Source: Ureibacillus acetophenoni
GTDB lineage: Bacteria; Bacillota; Bacilli; Bacillales_A; Planococcaceae
DNA length: 64,000 nt
Assembly: GCF_900220965.1 (NCBI RefSeq)
Contig: NZ_OBQC01000004.1
Span: forward strand, 174,311-238,310
Reading direction: 5' to 3'
Each line of letters starts with the position of its first letter. Position 1 is the first letter of the stretch. Positions 45,924-55,117 of the stretch are shown one piece after another. The notes under the pieces are model-generated. The model did no database searches and was not told the DNA's origin. It was given only the letters and a program-made list of their open reading frames with translations. Position numbers and translations under genes: made by a program.

Positions 45924-47187
45924 CTTGAGCGCCCTCCTTCCCACTTAAGAAGTACACTGCTTCAAGTTTTAACTGTGACGCCATTTCTTGAAGGTCTTCT
46001 TTCGTCACTTTCTTCCAACGCTCTCTCCATTTATCGATAGAAAATTCTTCGCCAAGGTCTTTGTATTGATCATAAATATCAATTTGACCTCGCGCTGAAT
46101 CTAAAGCTTCTCTTAACTGACTTCCTAGCATCGCCTTTGTTTGATTTAGCTCTAAGTCTGAGATATTGCCATTTTTCATTTCTTCAAGTTGTTCATTGAT
46201 AACATCGATTGCTTTCTTTTCATTTGAAGGCTCGATACCTGAAACAACGTACACAAGACCGTAATGAGATGAATAAGAACTTGAAGCGTAATAAGCTAAG
46301 CTCTCACGTTCGCGCACATTCATGAACAGTTTTGAGTGGGCATAACCACCAAACACCCCATTGAAAATTTGCATTTTTGGATAGTCTTCATCACCAAATT
46401 TAATTGGCGTACTATAACCGATATGCAATTTCCCTTGGTTCATATCTTGCTTTTCATTGAAATAATCTTTTTCTGGTTTTGATTCTTCATATTCAGGATA
46501 TGGAATTGATTCACGATCCTTGAATGTTAAAGCGTTTACAAGTTTTTGTTGAATAGCGTCCACATCCACATCACCTAGGACATAAATGTCGATTTTGTCG
46601 TCATTAATCATCGAATGATACGCTTTTGTTAAGCTTTCAGGCGTGATATTTTTCACTTCTTCAATCGTACCGTTTGCCGAAATTGACGCTGGATGATTTG
46701 GTCGAATCAATTGCGTTAAGCGTTGGTGCGCATAGCGTGTTTTATCATCAAAAATCGATTGGATACGTTGAATGACCATTTCTTTTTCACGTTCCACAAT
46801 CGTTGAAATGAATTGATCATTTTCAAAATTCGGGTTGAAAATCGCTGTTTGAATTAAATCAATCACATCATCCAGCACTTTATTTTCCGCTAAATATTGG
46901 TCGTTCACCGTTTCAACGTTTAAAACAACCGTGTGATCGTTGGCACGTTTGGATGCATCAAAATACATCACCGTTCCATACAAATCATCTAAATAACTAC
47001 GAAATTCAGCAGATTTTTTAAACTTTCCATTACTATGTTGCATCACGTTCGATAATACTGAACGTTCCGCAGCATCCTTAACAGTTAAAGGTTTTCTCCA
47101 CTTTATTGATAAATTCACTGTTTTGAATTGTGTAGATTGTCGGATATGTAGGGAAACGCCCTTTGCAATCTCAATAGTTGAAAACAA
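45910..47187 (-). CDS. ymfF: M16-like protein YmfF lacking the zinc motif
   Basis: A 425-aa M16-fold protein. It has the family fold (SVLSNVMQHSNGKFKKSAEFRSYLDDLYG, FGGYAHSKLFMNVRERESLAYYASSSYS) but no HxxEH, so it is a non-catalytic partner for YmfH. The RERESLAYY segment corresponds to the substrate-contact region of the second half. Start TTG 47187 has AAGGGG 9 nt upstream. It is the first gene of the ymfF-ymfH unit. Confidence 0.92.
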   Translation of the reverse strand: MFSTIEIAKGVSLHIRQSTQFKTVNLSIKWRKPLTVKDAAERSVLSNVMQHSNGKFKKSAEFRSYLDDLYGTVMYFDASKRANDHTVVLNVETVNDQYLAENKVLDDVIDLIQTAIFNPNFENDQFISTIVEREKEMVIQRIQSIFDDKTRYAHQRLTQLIRPNHPASISANGTIEEVKNITPESLTKAYHSMINDDKIDIYVLGDVDVDAIQQKLVNALTFKDRESIPYPEYEESKPEKDYFNEKQDMNQGKLHIGYSTPIKFGDEDYPKMQIFNGVFGGYAHSKLFMNVRERESLAYYASSSYSSHYGLVYVVSGIEPSNEKKAIDVINEQLEEMKNGNISDLELNQTKAMLGSQLREALDSARGQIDIYDQYKDLGEEFSIDKWRERWKKVTKEDLQEMASQLKLEAVYFLSGKEGAQDANN

Positions 47188-47585
47188 AAAAATACCCCTT
47201 TCTACTTATATATTGGAATAATTAAATTTGAATGACTTTCGCACTCAGTCGCCAATGGCTTCCTGGCCTAACATCGAAATTGCGAAATATGAATAAATTG
47301 TAGATGTTTTCTTCTGCTGGTAAATAATTTTCCAACATCACTAAAAAATAACAATTCATATCACTACTATACATGTCTTATTATGGTTTATGCAAAAATT
47401 AATATGTATTCGCACTTCATTCTGTTTATTTTATTCAATTTGAGCAAAGTTAAACTTCACGATGGAGTCTTAATTCTTTTCTAATTAATTCTAACCATTT
47501 TCTAATGTTTCTCTCCCTCTTTCCTCATTTTGGTTGGATAGTATGTAGTTAGTAAGCCAAACAAAAGAAATTGGAGGAATTACAA
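47188..47585. other. Divergent promoter region
   Basis: About 400 nt of AT-rich DNA between ymfF and the PepSY gene, holding both promoters. I see no repeat array or RNA element in it. Confidence 0.45.
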
Positions 47586-48005
47586 ATGAAAAAAATTATT
47601 TTAGTACCAGCGTTAATCGGAGTTATGGGAATCGGAGGTCTAATTGCAGTTACAGGGAACAATACTATTAATGCGGAAGCTGAGTCTGTGAATAAATCAT
47701 ATGTTATGGATGACGATAATCAGGTGGTAAAAACAACGGAGCAAACATCAAAACAAGAGCGACTTTCTGCTGAAGCAATTGAAAAGAAAGCTTTAGAAAT
47801 TGTAAAAGACGGCATTATTAAGGAACTAGAATTTGAAAGAGAAGGAAAATGGAGCTATTTTGAAGTAGAAGTTTTAACAAAAGAAGCTGAATACGAGTTG
47901 AAACTAGATGCTTTCACAGGTGAACTATTAGAAAAAGAAATTGATTTCCACGACGACGAAGATGATTACTACGAAGAGCTTTATGATGATCGTTATGATG
48001 ATTAA
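47586..48005 (+). CDS. Secreted PepSY-domain protein
   Basis: A 139-aa exported protein. The N-terminal hydrophobic stretch (KKIILVPALIGVMGIGGLIAV) is a signal peptide or anchor. Residues 55-125 fit a PepSY domain (LSAEAIEKKALEIV, WSYFEVEVLTKEAEYELKLDAFTGELLEKE). A tail of Asp, Glu and Tyr residues follows. PepSY proteins often inhibit extracellular proteases. GGAGG lies 8 nt before ATG 47586. Confidence 0.85.
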   Translation: MKKIILVPALIGVMGIGGLIAVTGNNTINAEAESVNKSYVMDDDNQVVKTTEQTSKQERLSAEAIEKKALEIVKDGIIKELEFEREGKWSYFEVEVLTKEAEYELKLDAFTGELLEKEIDFHDDEDDYYEELYDDRYDD

Positions 48006-48031
48006 TTGATAAAACAAGATACTCCATTAGA

Positions 48032-48075
48032 AAACCGAACTATAACAGTTGATTGTTATAGTTCGGTTTATTTTT
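48032..48075 (+). terminator. Terminator of the PepSY gene
   Basis: A perfect 16-bp stem from AAACCGAACTATAACA and its complement, followed by ATTTTTTATT. Confidence 0.93.
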
Positions 48076-48126
48076 TATTGTGGAACTGCGTCAATTCAAT
48101 ACAACTTTCATTACTTTTTTGGAATA

Positions 48127-48245
48127 TTGTCTAGAAACAGTCTCTATCTTGACAACTTAACTCACTTTTCTGAAATTTTGTCTTGATAACGGCTCTTTCT
48201 TGACAATCTATCCCACTTATCTGGAATTTGTCTAGATATCCATTC
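48127..48245. repeat. Degenerate 51-bp array F
   Basis: Three TTGTCT(A/T)GA starts at 48129, 48180 and 48230 (spacings 51 and 50), with linkers like CACTTTTCTGAAATTTTG. The arms pair poorly apart from the outer GTC/GAC. It lies between convergent genes and looks like a decayed member of the 51-52 bp family. Confidence 0.6.
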
Positions 48246-48262
48246 TTCACTTGTGAAATTTA

Positions 48263-48907
48263 CTATATATTCTTTACCGCTTTCTCAATCACCGTATCAC
48301 CAGACACTAAATCAAACGACTTTCTGAACGTATTCTCCGCCTTTATTACTTCAACGATTGTTTTCGCTACGTCTTCTCGCGGAACTGTACTTCTTTCAAG
48401 GTTTTCGGCAATTTGTACCTTTCCAGTACCAGGTTCGTTGAGCAATCCACCTGGGCGGATAATTGTGTAATTTAAATTACTTTGAACGAGCATGCGGTCT
48501 GCATAATGTTTCGCAACATAATACGGGATAATTTTTTGATTCCAATTTTCACGATTGTGGGCTTGAAGGGCACTTACCATGATAAAACGATTCGCCCCAA
48601 CCTTTTCAGCAGCTTCCATTACCTTTACCGCACCATCTAGGTCAATTAGCAAAGTTTTATCGTAACCTGTATGGCCACCTGAACCGGCTGTGAAAACAAC
48701 CGCATCGCACCCCTTTACCGCTTCAGCAATTTGCTCCACCGTGCCCTCTAGGTTTCCTAAAATAGCTTCAACACCTTGATTTTCATAAGCCTTCAGCTGA
48801 TCTTCACTGCGCACAAATGCACGTACAGAATACTCACTACTTTCATGTAGTAACTTGACCACTTCTTTTCCGATTTGCCCATTTGCACCAACAATTAAAA
48901 CTTTCAT
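48263..48907 (-). CDS. NAD(P)-binding SDR-type oxidoreductase (YhfK-like)
   Basis: A 214-aa Rossmann-fold protein of the atypical SDR class: MKVLIVGANGQIGKEVVKLL binds the dinucleotide, and VVFTAGSGGHTGYDKT and YTIIRPGGLLNEPGTG are family hallmarks. The active-site Tyr-Lys is only loosely kept (YYVAKHYAD). The substrate is unknown. It lies 25 nt downstream of the TetR gene and is probably co-transcribed with it. A TTTAGGA site precedes ATG 48907. Confidence 0.88.
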   Translation of the reverse strand: MKVLIVGANGQIGKEVVKLLHESSEYSVRAFVRSEDQLKAYENQGVEAILGNLEGTVEQIAEAVKGCDAVVFTAGSGGHTGYDKTLLIDLDGAVKVMEAAEKVGANRFIMVSALQAHNRENWNQKIIPYYVAKHYADRMLVQSNLNYTIIRPGGLLNEPGTGKVQIAENLERSTVPREDVAKTIVEVIKAENTFRKSFDLVSGDTVIEKAVKNI

Positions 48908-48932
48908 TTCCTAAACCCCTTTCGAAAATCTA

Positions 48933-49487
48933 TCACTGAATCCCTTTTGTTATAAAAGGAATGACTGATTTAATATATTCTTCAGGCGTTACATTTTGAC
49001 TGTTTCTTCTCCATTCAACGGAGGCGCCATACAGCCCCCAACTTAACATGACCGCTGCAATCTTTAATGTTTCATTTTCCTTTGCATCATGTTCTTTTGA
49101 CAGCATTTTATAGAATAAAACCTCCAGCTGATCGCGGATAATTCTTGCAATTGTATCTTCATATCCTCGATGGCATCGGTTTGATAATGACATTTGGAAA
49201 TTCGTAATTGCTTTAAAAATGCTTATTAGAGATCCTTCATTTAGTTCCTCTTGCTCGTATTCTTCACTTTTCAGGTTGACCAATAACACTTCAGAAAGTG
49301 CCTTATCGAGTAAATCGTAAATATCTTCAAAATGATAATAAAATGTAGCCCGATTAATCATCGCTTCTGTTGTAATGTCTTTGACCGTAATATCTTTAAA
49401 TTCCTTTTTGCTCGATAGGTCAATAAATGTGTCCATAATTAATTTTCTTGTACGAATAATGCGGGGGTCCGTTTTTACTTGATCCAT
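48933..49487 (-). CDS. TetR-family regulator
   Basis: A 184-aa repressor. The N-terminal helix-turn-helix reads RKLIMDTFIDLSSKKEFKDI, then TTEAMINRATFYYHFEDIYDLL. The rest is a helical ligand-binding domain of the YfiR/DhaS type. Start ATG 49487 has AGGAGG 7 nt upstream; ATG 49490 is equally open. It diverges from an FMN reductase gene and runs into an SDR gene, so it probably controls both in response to a reactive small molecule. Confidence 0.88.
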   Translation of the reverse strand: MDQVKTDPRIIRTRKLIMDTFIDLSSKKEFKDITVKDITTEAMINRATFYYHFEDIYDLLDKALSEVLLVNLKSEEYEQEELNEGSLISIFKAITNFQMSLSNRCHRGYEDTIARIIRDQLEVLFYKMLSKEHDAKENETLKIAAVMLSWGLYGASVEWRRNSQNVTPEEYIKSVIPFITKGIQ

Positions 49488-49651
49488 CATCGATCCTCCT
49501 ACTTCTTCAACAATTTTATGGAAGTGTTGGATATCCAACATTTCCATCATTCTATTGGTTTTGCTATGTTTTATTATCTATTAAACTTCAAGTATAAAGC
49601 AAATTAAAGATGCTTTTTTACAAAATAGTAAACAATTGGGAGGAATTTATA

Positions 49652-50236
49652 ATGGTTAAAATCGGTATTCTTACAGGAAGTACTCGTGATTCTCGAGTAA
49701 ATATTCAGGTTGCAGAGTGGGTAAAGTCTATCGCTGACAAACGTAGCGATGCAGAATATGAATTAATCGATATTAAAGATTACAACTTACCAAAATTTAA
49801 TGAGCCAATTCCAGCAATCATGTCTCAAGATTACACTGCACCAGAAGCTCATGTTTGGTCGAAGAAAATTAACGAACTTGATGGATTCATCTTCGTAACA
49901 CCAGAATACAACAAAGGCGTTACATCCGGACTGAAAGATGCAATCGATTATTTATATGTTGAATGGAACAATAAAGCAGCGGGTGTTGTAAGTTACGGTT
50001 CTACATTAGGGGTAACAGCTACAAATGACTTACGTTTAATCTTAAGTGTTCCAAAAGTAGCAGTAGTAGGACCTAGTGTGGCAATGAGCTTATTCACAGA
50101 TTTCAAAGATATGCGAGAGTTCGCTCCAGCACCATTCCATGAAGAAACTTTAAATAAAGTGTTGGATGATGTTGTTGCTTGGTCAACAGCGTTGAAGACA
50201 GTTAGAGAAAATGAAAAATTAGTACAGATTGGTTAA
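49652..50236 (+). CDS. NADPH-dependent FMN reductase
   Basis: A 194-aa flavodoxin-like enzyme. The flavin phosphate loop is GILTGSTRDSRVNIQ, with the ring-contact region FVTPEYNKGVTSGLKDAIDYL. The family reduces flavins, quinones or azo dyes. Start ATG 49652 has GGGAGG 8 nt upstream. It is divergent from the TetR gene, a common quinone/electrophile-response arrangement. Confidence 0.92.
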   Translation: MVKIGILTGSTRDSRVNIQVAEWVKSIADKRSDAEYELIDIKDYNLPKFNEPIPAIMSQDYTAPEAHVWSKKINELDGFIFVTPEYNKGVTSGLKDAIDYLYVEWNNKAAGVVSYGSTLGVTATNDLRLILSVPKVAVVGPSVAMSLFTDFKDMREFAPAPFHEETLNKVLDDVVAWSTALKTVRENEKLVQIG

Positions 50237-50244
50237 TCGTGATG

Positions 50245-50272
50245 AACTCCCTTCATTTGAAGGGAGTTTTTT
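50245..50272 (+). terminator. Terminator of the FMN reductase gene
   Basis: AACTCCCTTC / GAAGGGAGTT with a 4-nt loop and TTTT. Confidence 0.92.
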
Positions 50273-50275
50273 AGT

Positions 50276-50945
50276 GCTTCTATGAGACACTTTTCCCAAG
50301 TTCCTCCAGATTTTATATCGCAACATCATTTTACGATACACTTTTCCTGAATTCCTTAGAATTCTGTCACGTAAATCCATTTTACGAGACACTTTTTCTG
50401 AATTCCTTGGAATTTTGTCCCGTAAATCCATTTTACGAGACGCTTTTTCTGAGTTCCTCCATAATTTGTCCCGTAAATCCATATTACTCTACACTTTTCC
50501 CGTGTTCTTCAAAATTTTGTCTCGTAAATCCTATTTGCGTGACACTTTACCCGAATTCCACCAAATTTTGTCACGCTAATTCACTTTGCGTGACACTTTA
50601 CCCAAGTTCTACGAAATTTTGTCACGTAAATCCACTTTGCGTGACACTTTACCCAAGTTCTACGAAATTTTGTCACGTAAATCCACTTTGCGTGACACTT
50701 CACCCGAGTTTCACAAAATCTTGTCACGCAAATCCATTTTCCGTGACACTTTACCCAAATTCTACAAAATTTTGTCACGCAAATCCACTTTGCGTGACAC
50801 TTCACCCGAGTTCCACAAAATTTTGTCACGCAAATCCACTTTGCGTGACACTTCACCCGAGTTCCACAAAATTTTGTCACGCAAATCCACTTTGAGTGAC
50901 ACTTTCTCCAAATTCCACAAAATCCTGTCACGAAACCCGAGTCCC
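50276..50945. repeat. 51-bp palindromic tandem array C
   Basis: Thirteen unit starts lie exactly 51 bp apart from 50315 to 50927. Best units have the perfect stem GTCACGCAAA / TTTGCGTGAC around a 5-nt loop, then a linker like ACTTCACCCGAGTTCCACA. Left-end units carry GTC(A/C)CGTAAA / TTTACGAGAC instead. Because 51 is a multiple of 3, open frames with 17-residue repeats appear on both strands; they have no ribosome sites. Confidence 0.93.
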
Positions 50946-50960
50946 ACAAACACAAAAAAA

Positions 50961-50991
50961 GCCACAACCCAATTCACCATTGGGTTGCGGC
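50961..50991 (-). terminator. Terminator of the nup operon
   Basis: GCCACAACCCAAT / ATTGGGTTGCGGC stem (one G-U) followed by TTTTTTT on the minus strand. Confidence 0.9.
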
Positions 50992-51021
50992 CTATTTTAA
51001 TCACCATACTAAATCTTTAAA

Positions 51022-51981
51022 TCATCGTTTCCCCTTAATATAAGGCACACCACTCGCTTTTGGCGCGTTTGCTTTTCCGATAAATCCAGCTAACGCGATG
51101 ATTGTTAATGCGTACGGTAGAATCGCTAAAATTACCGGAGGGATATCTCTTACATATGGAATCGCGTTCCCTACTACACTCAATGACTGCGCTAAACCGA
51201 AGAATAACGCGGCACCGAATGCACCTAGTGGATGCCATTTACCGAAGATCATCGCTGCAAGTGCCATGAACCCTTGACCACTAATTGTAGAAGCTGAGAA
51301 GTTCCCTGCGATTGCTTGAGCGAAGATTGCTCCACCAATACCACCTAGAGCACCTGAAATTAATACAGCGATGTAACGAGTTTTCGCTACATTAATACCC
51401 ATCGTATCAGCAGCCATTGGGTGTTCCCCTACTGCACGAATACGTAAACCGAATGGCGTTTTATATAAAACGAACCATGCGATAAATACTACTGCAAAGG
51501 CAACGAATGTTGTTGCGTAAGCATCTTCAAAGAATAACGGCCCGATAAACGGAATATCCGATAAGAACGGAACGTCAAAACGTGAGAAACGTTGTGAAAT
51601 TGAATCTGTTTGACCTTTATCATAAATTAATTTAACGATAAATACTGCAGCCGCTAGACCTAACATGTTGATGGCTACCCCGGATACAGTTTGGTCTGCA
51701 CGGAATGATACAGCAGCTACCGCTAAAATCGAAGCCATTAACATACCAAAAGCCATAGCGACAATTAAGCCGACCCAAGGCGTTAATGTTCCAAACATAT
51801 CGACAAACGTTAAGTTAAAGATAATACTACTTGCTGCTCCGACAATCATAATTCCTTCCAGACCAATATTTACTACACCTGAACGTTCTGTAAATACGCC
51901 ACCAATTGCCGTCATGATGATTGGAGCTGCATAAAATATAGCTGAAGGAATGATAAAATAAAGTACGTCTAAAAAGCTCAT
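51022..51981 (-). CDS. nupQ: Nucleoside ABC transporter permease NupQ-like
   Basis: A 319-aa integral membrane subunit of a BmpA-linked importer, with about nine membrane segments. Family marks are GGVFTERSGVVNIGLEGIM and RAVGEHPMAADTMGI (the ATPase-coupling loop). The Bacillus subtilis NupNOPQ system imports guanosine and related nucleosides. GGAGG lies 9 nt before ATG 51981, overlapping the end of nupP (gap 1 nt). Confidence 0.92.
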   Translation of the reverse strand: MSFLDVLYFIIPSAIFYAAPIIMTAIGGVFTERSGVVNIGLEGIMIVGAASSIIFNLTFVDMFGTLTPWVGLIVAMAFGMLMASILAVAAVSFRADQTVSGVAINMLGLAAAVFIVKLIYDKGQTDSISQRFSRFDVPFLSDIPFIGPLFFEDAYATTFVAFAVVFIAWFVLYKTPFGLRIRAVGEHPMAADTMGINVAKTRYIAVLISGALGGIGGAIFAQAIAGNFSASTISGQGFMALAAMIFGKWHPLGAFGAALFFGLAQSLSVVGNAIPYVRDIPPVILAILPYALTIIALAGFIGKANAPKASGVPYIKGKR

Positions 51982-51982
51982 C

Positions 51983-53032
51983 TTATTTTACCTCCTTTTT
52001 CGATTTGCCCATACGATCAAGCACTAGTCGGATGACATAGCCTGATGCAGCGAAAAGAATAATTAGGGCGATTACGATTGACACGATTTCATTTGGCACA
52101 CCAGCTTCGTTTGGCATGTTAATACCACCGTTTTTCAATGAACCAAATAAAATTGCGGCAAAGAATACACCAACTGGTTGGTTTGCTCCTAATAAGGCAA
52201 CGGCGATCCCGTCAAAACCGATACCCGGTAATGATGACATTGCTGCAATATTATTGAATGTTCCTAAAGCTTCCATAGCCCCAGCTAACCCTGCAAACGC
52301 ACCTGAAATAACCATAGATAACACAATATTTTTCTTAACATTCATACCTGCGTATTCTGAGGCATTTTTGTTAAATCCTACTGCTTTTAACTCATAACCA
52401 CGAGTTGTTTTCTCTAAAATGAACCACATAACAATTACACCGATAATTGCAATGATGAATCCCCAGTGCATACGTGAGTAATCCGTGATTGATTGTAAAA
52501 AGTCTGAACGTAATGAAGCTGATTCATGAACTTTAGGTGTACGTTCTGCTCCATCCGTTACTGCTGCGATCAATGGATTGATAGAACGTAATGCAATATA
52601 GTTCATCATAATTGTTACGATAACTTCATGCACACCAAGACGCGCTTTTAAAATACCAGGAATAAATGCCCATAAAGCACCCACTAATGCTGCTGCTAAA
52701 ATCGCAAGCGGTAAGTGGATAATCATTGGTAATTCAAATGCAAAACCTACATAAGCAGCTGCGAACCAACCCATAATTAACTGACCTTCAACCCCGATGT
52801 TGAATAGTCCAGTACGGAATGCAAAGGCAACCGCTAAACCTGCGAATACATAAGGAATAATTGTACGCACAGTTTCACCAAAGTTATAACTACTACCAAA
52901 AATACCATTCCATAATGCGATATATCCATCAACAGGACTGTAACCTGATACTGCCATTACGATAGCCCCGAAGATTAGTCCTAGAATAATTGAAATAATT
53001 GGAACTAAAAAATTCTGAGTGCGGCTACTCAT
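51983..53032 (-). CDS. nupP: Nucleoside ABC transporter permease NupP-like
   Basis: A 349-aa permease subunit with about ten membrane segments. Typical parts are AFRTGLFNIGVEGQLIMG and the coupling loop ELKAVGFNKNASEYAGMNVKKN. It pairs with NupQ to form the channel. Its ATG shares one base with the TAA of nupO (TAATG), so translation is coupled. Confidence 0.92.
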   Translation of the reverse strand: MSSRTQNFLVPIISIILGLIFGAIVMAVSGYSPVDGYIALWNGIFGSSYNFGETVRTIIPYVFAGLAVAFAFRTGLFNIGVEGQLIMGWFAAAYVGFAFELPMIIHLPLAILAAALVGALWAFIPGILKARLGVHEVIVTIMMNYIALRSINPLIAAVTDGAERTPKVHESASLRSDFLQSITDYSRMHWGFIIAIIGVIVMWFILEKTTRGYELKAVGFNKNASEYAGMNVKKNIVLSMVISGAFAGLAGAMEALGTFNNIAAMSSLPGIGFDGIAVALLGANQPVGVFFAAILFGSLKNGGINMPNEAGVPNEIVSIVIALIILFAASGYVIRLVLDRMGKSKKEVK

Positions 53033-54570
53033 TATGCGTCACCACCCTTTGATTGCTTAGATGATAACTCTTGTCCAGCCATCAATAAGCCTAATTCTTG
53101 TTCATTCGTTTCTTTCGGTAATACTGTATCGATGATGATCCCGTCATAAATAACCGCAATTCGATCCGATACGTTCATTACTTCATCTAATTCAAATGAA
53201 ATTAATAAAACCGCTTTTCCATTATCACGTTGTTCAATTAAACGTTTATGAATATACTCAATCGCACCAACGTCAAGTCCACGAGTTGGTAGTGCTGCGA
53301 TTAATAAATCTGGATTACGTGTAATTTCACGTCCAATAATCGCCTTTTGTTGGTTACCACCAGATAAGGCACGTGCAGGCGTCATATCACTTGCTGTACG
53401 AACGTCAAATTCATCAATTATAGTGCCAGCGATCGTTCTAACTTTTTTATAGTCAATAATACCGCCTTTTGAAATTGGCTCTTTGTAGTACGTTTGTAAT
53501 GCGATATTATGACTAATTGGGAAGTCTAAAACAAGTCCATGTTTATGTCTATCTTGAGGAATATGACCTAGTCCTGCTTCTGTAATTTTACGTGGTTTAT
53601 TACCAGTTATATCCTTGTCATTAAGTGTGATCTTACCACTTTTAACTTTTCTTAAACCCGTAATCGCTTCGATTAACTCTGCTTGACCATTTCCGTCAAT
53701 CCCTGCAATACCAACAATCTCCCCAGCGCGAACTTCTAAGTTCAATCCTTTAACCTTTTCAACGCCACGATTGTCAGTTACGAATAAGTTTTCCACTTTT
53801 AAAACGACATTCGTTGGATTTGGATCAATTTTCTCCGTCTTAAATGTAACTTGTCTTCCAACCATCATTTCTGCTAATTGGATCGGGTTTGTTTCAGATG
53901 TATCAACTGTTCCAATACCTTCACCTTTACGAATAATTGTTACACGATCTGATACATCCATAATTTCTTGTAATTTGTGTGTAATTAAAATAATTGATTT
54001 TCCTTCTTTAATAAGAAGTTTCATAATTTGAATTAGCTCTGTTATTTCTTGAGGTGTCAGAGATGCTGTTGGTTCGTCAAAAATTAAAATTTCCGCACCG
54101 CGATATAATGTTTTAATAATTTCAACACGTTGTTGCATACCGACAGAAATATCTTCGATTTTCGCATATGGATCTACGTTTAATCCATAACGTTCTGATA
54201 GTTCTTGAACTTTTTTAGCAGCATCTTTGATGTTGATCGTGCCACCTTTAGTTGGTTCATTTCCTAATATAATGTTTTCTGTCACTGTAAAGTTTTCAAC
54301 AAGCATAAAGTGTTGATGCACCATACCAATCCCTAGTCTGTTTGCTACGTTCGGGTCGGTAATTTTAACTTCTTTTCCATTTACTTTAATAATTCCAGCT
54401 TCAGGTTGATATAAGCCGAAAAGAACGTTCATTAAAGTAGATTTTCCTGCACCGTTTTCACCTAGTAATGCGTGGATTTCACCTTTTTTGAGCTGTAACG
54501 TAATGTTGTTATTAGCTACAAAATCTCCAAATTGCTTTCGAATACCAAGCATCTCTATTACGTATTCCAA
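53032..54570 (-). CDS. nupO: Nucleoside ABC transporter ATPase NupO-like
   Basis: A 512-aa protein with two fused ATPase domains. The first has Walker A GENGAGKST and signature ISVGMQQRVEI; the second has GIDGNGQAEL (degenerate Walker A) and signature LSGGNQQKAI. This pattern is usual for RbsA/YufO-type importers. I place the start at TTG 54570, because AAGGAG lies 8 nt upstream; GTG 54579 abuts that site. It is the first gene of nupOPQ; the binding-protein genes lie upstream and have their own terminators. Confidence 0.93.
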   Translation of the reverse strand: MEYVIEMLGIRKQFGDFVANNNITLQLKKGEIHALLGENGAGKSTLMNVLFGLYQPEAGIIKVNGKEVKITDPNVANRLGIGMVHQHFMLVENFTVTENIILGNEPTKGGTINIKDAAKKVQELSERYGLNVDPYAKIEDISVGMQQRVEIIKTLYRGAEILIFDEPTASLTPQEITELIQIMKLLIKEGKSIILITHKLQEIMDVSDRVTIIRKGEGIGTVDTSETNPIQLAEMMVGRQVTFKTEKIDPNPTNVVLKVENLFVTDNRGVEKVKGLNLEVRAGEIVGIAGIDGNGQAELIEAITGLRKVKSGKITLNDKDITGNKPRKITEAGLGHIPQDRHKHGLVLDFPISHNIALQTYYKEPISKGGIIDYKKVRTIAGTIIDEFDVRTASDMTPARALSGGNQQKAIIGREITRNPDLLIAALPTRGLDVGAIEYIHKRLIEQRDNGKAVLLISFELDEVMNVSDRIAVIYDGIIIDTVLPKETNEQELGLLMAGQELSSKQSKGGDA

Positions 54571-54579
54571 CCTGTTCAC

Positions 54580-55060
54580 TCCTTACTCATTATGTTTTGA
54601 AGAGATTTAATTACAATCTAATTACACATTTTGCATAATTTTGTTAGATATTTTTTGGTTTGTGTTAATAATGAGGGTATCACGCTTAGTGTTTACTCTT
54701 TTGCTCAATTTGGTAATATTTACATTCAACAAACTAGAGTTAACATCCTCTTATAAAAGATACATGAGCCTCTTTTCATAAAATCCTTCAATCTTTGTTA
54801 TACAACAGCCTTTTAATATTAAGCGATATATTAAGCGTTTTCAATATAATTAAGATTATATCCTAAAACTTTTTAAATTAGTGTGCTTTACTAAACAAAG
54901 ATTAATTAACACATGTAAAGTTTCAAAGCTTCTAAATTAGTATATTGCTAATTTTGAAACTTTTCATCTGATAATTATTGGCATTTTCTAGCTTATATTA
55001 CTAACTCATTCATCAGAAAATTTCCTAATGTTATTCTTTTTCGAAAATTACCGCCTTACA
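54580..55060. other. Gene-free stretch upstream of nupO
   Basis: About 480 nt of AT-rich DNA containing the nupO promoter region. I see no purine-riboswitch signature, repeat array or ORF with a ribosome site. Confidence 0.45.
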
Positions 55061-55067
55061 TAAAAAC

Positions 55068-55096
55068 ATGAAGACTAGCGCTTGCCAGTCTTCATG
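55068..55096 (-). terminator. Terminator of the first nupN paralog
   Basis: A CATGAAGACT / AGTCTTCATG stem with TTTTTATG downstream. The same hairpin, slightly diverged, follows the other paralog at 57143. Confidence 0.85.
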
Positions 55097-55117
55097 AATC
55101 TGTATTATTACAAATTA

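Noticed and set aside
50407..51020. Open frames encoding 17-residue repeats on both strands of array C
   Set aside because: They exist only because the unit is 51 bp (a multiple of 3). They appear in several frames at once and have no ribosome site.
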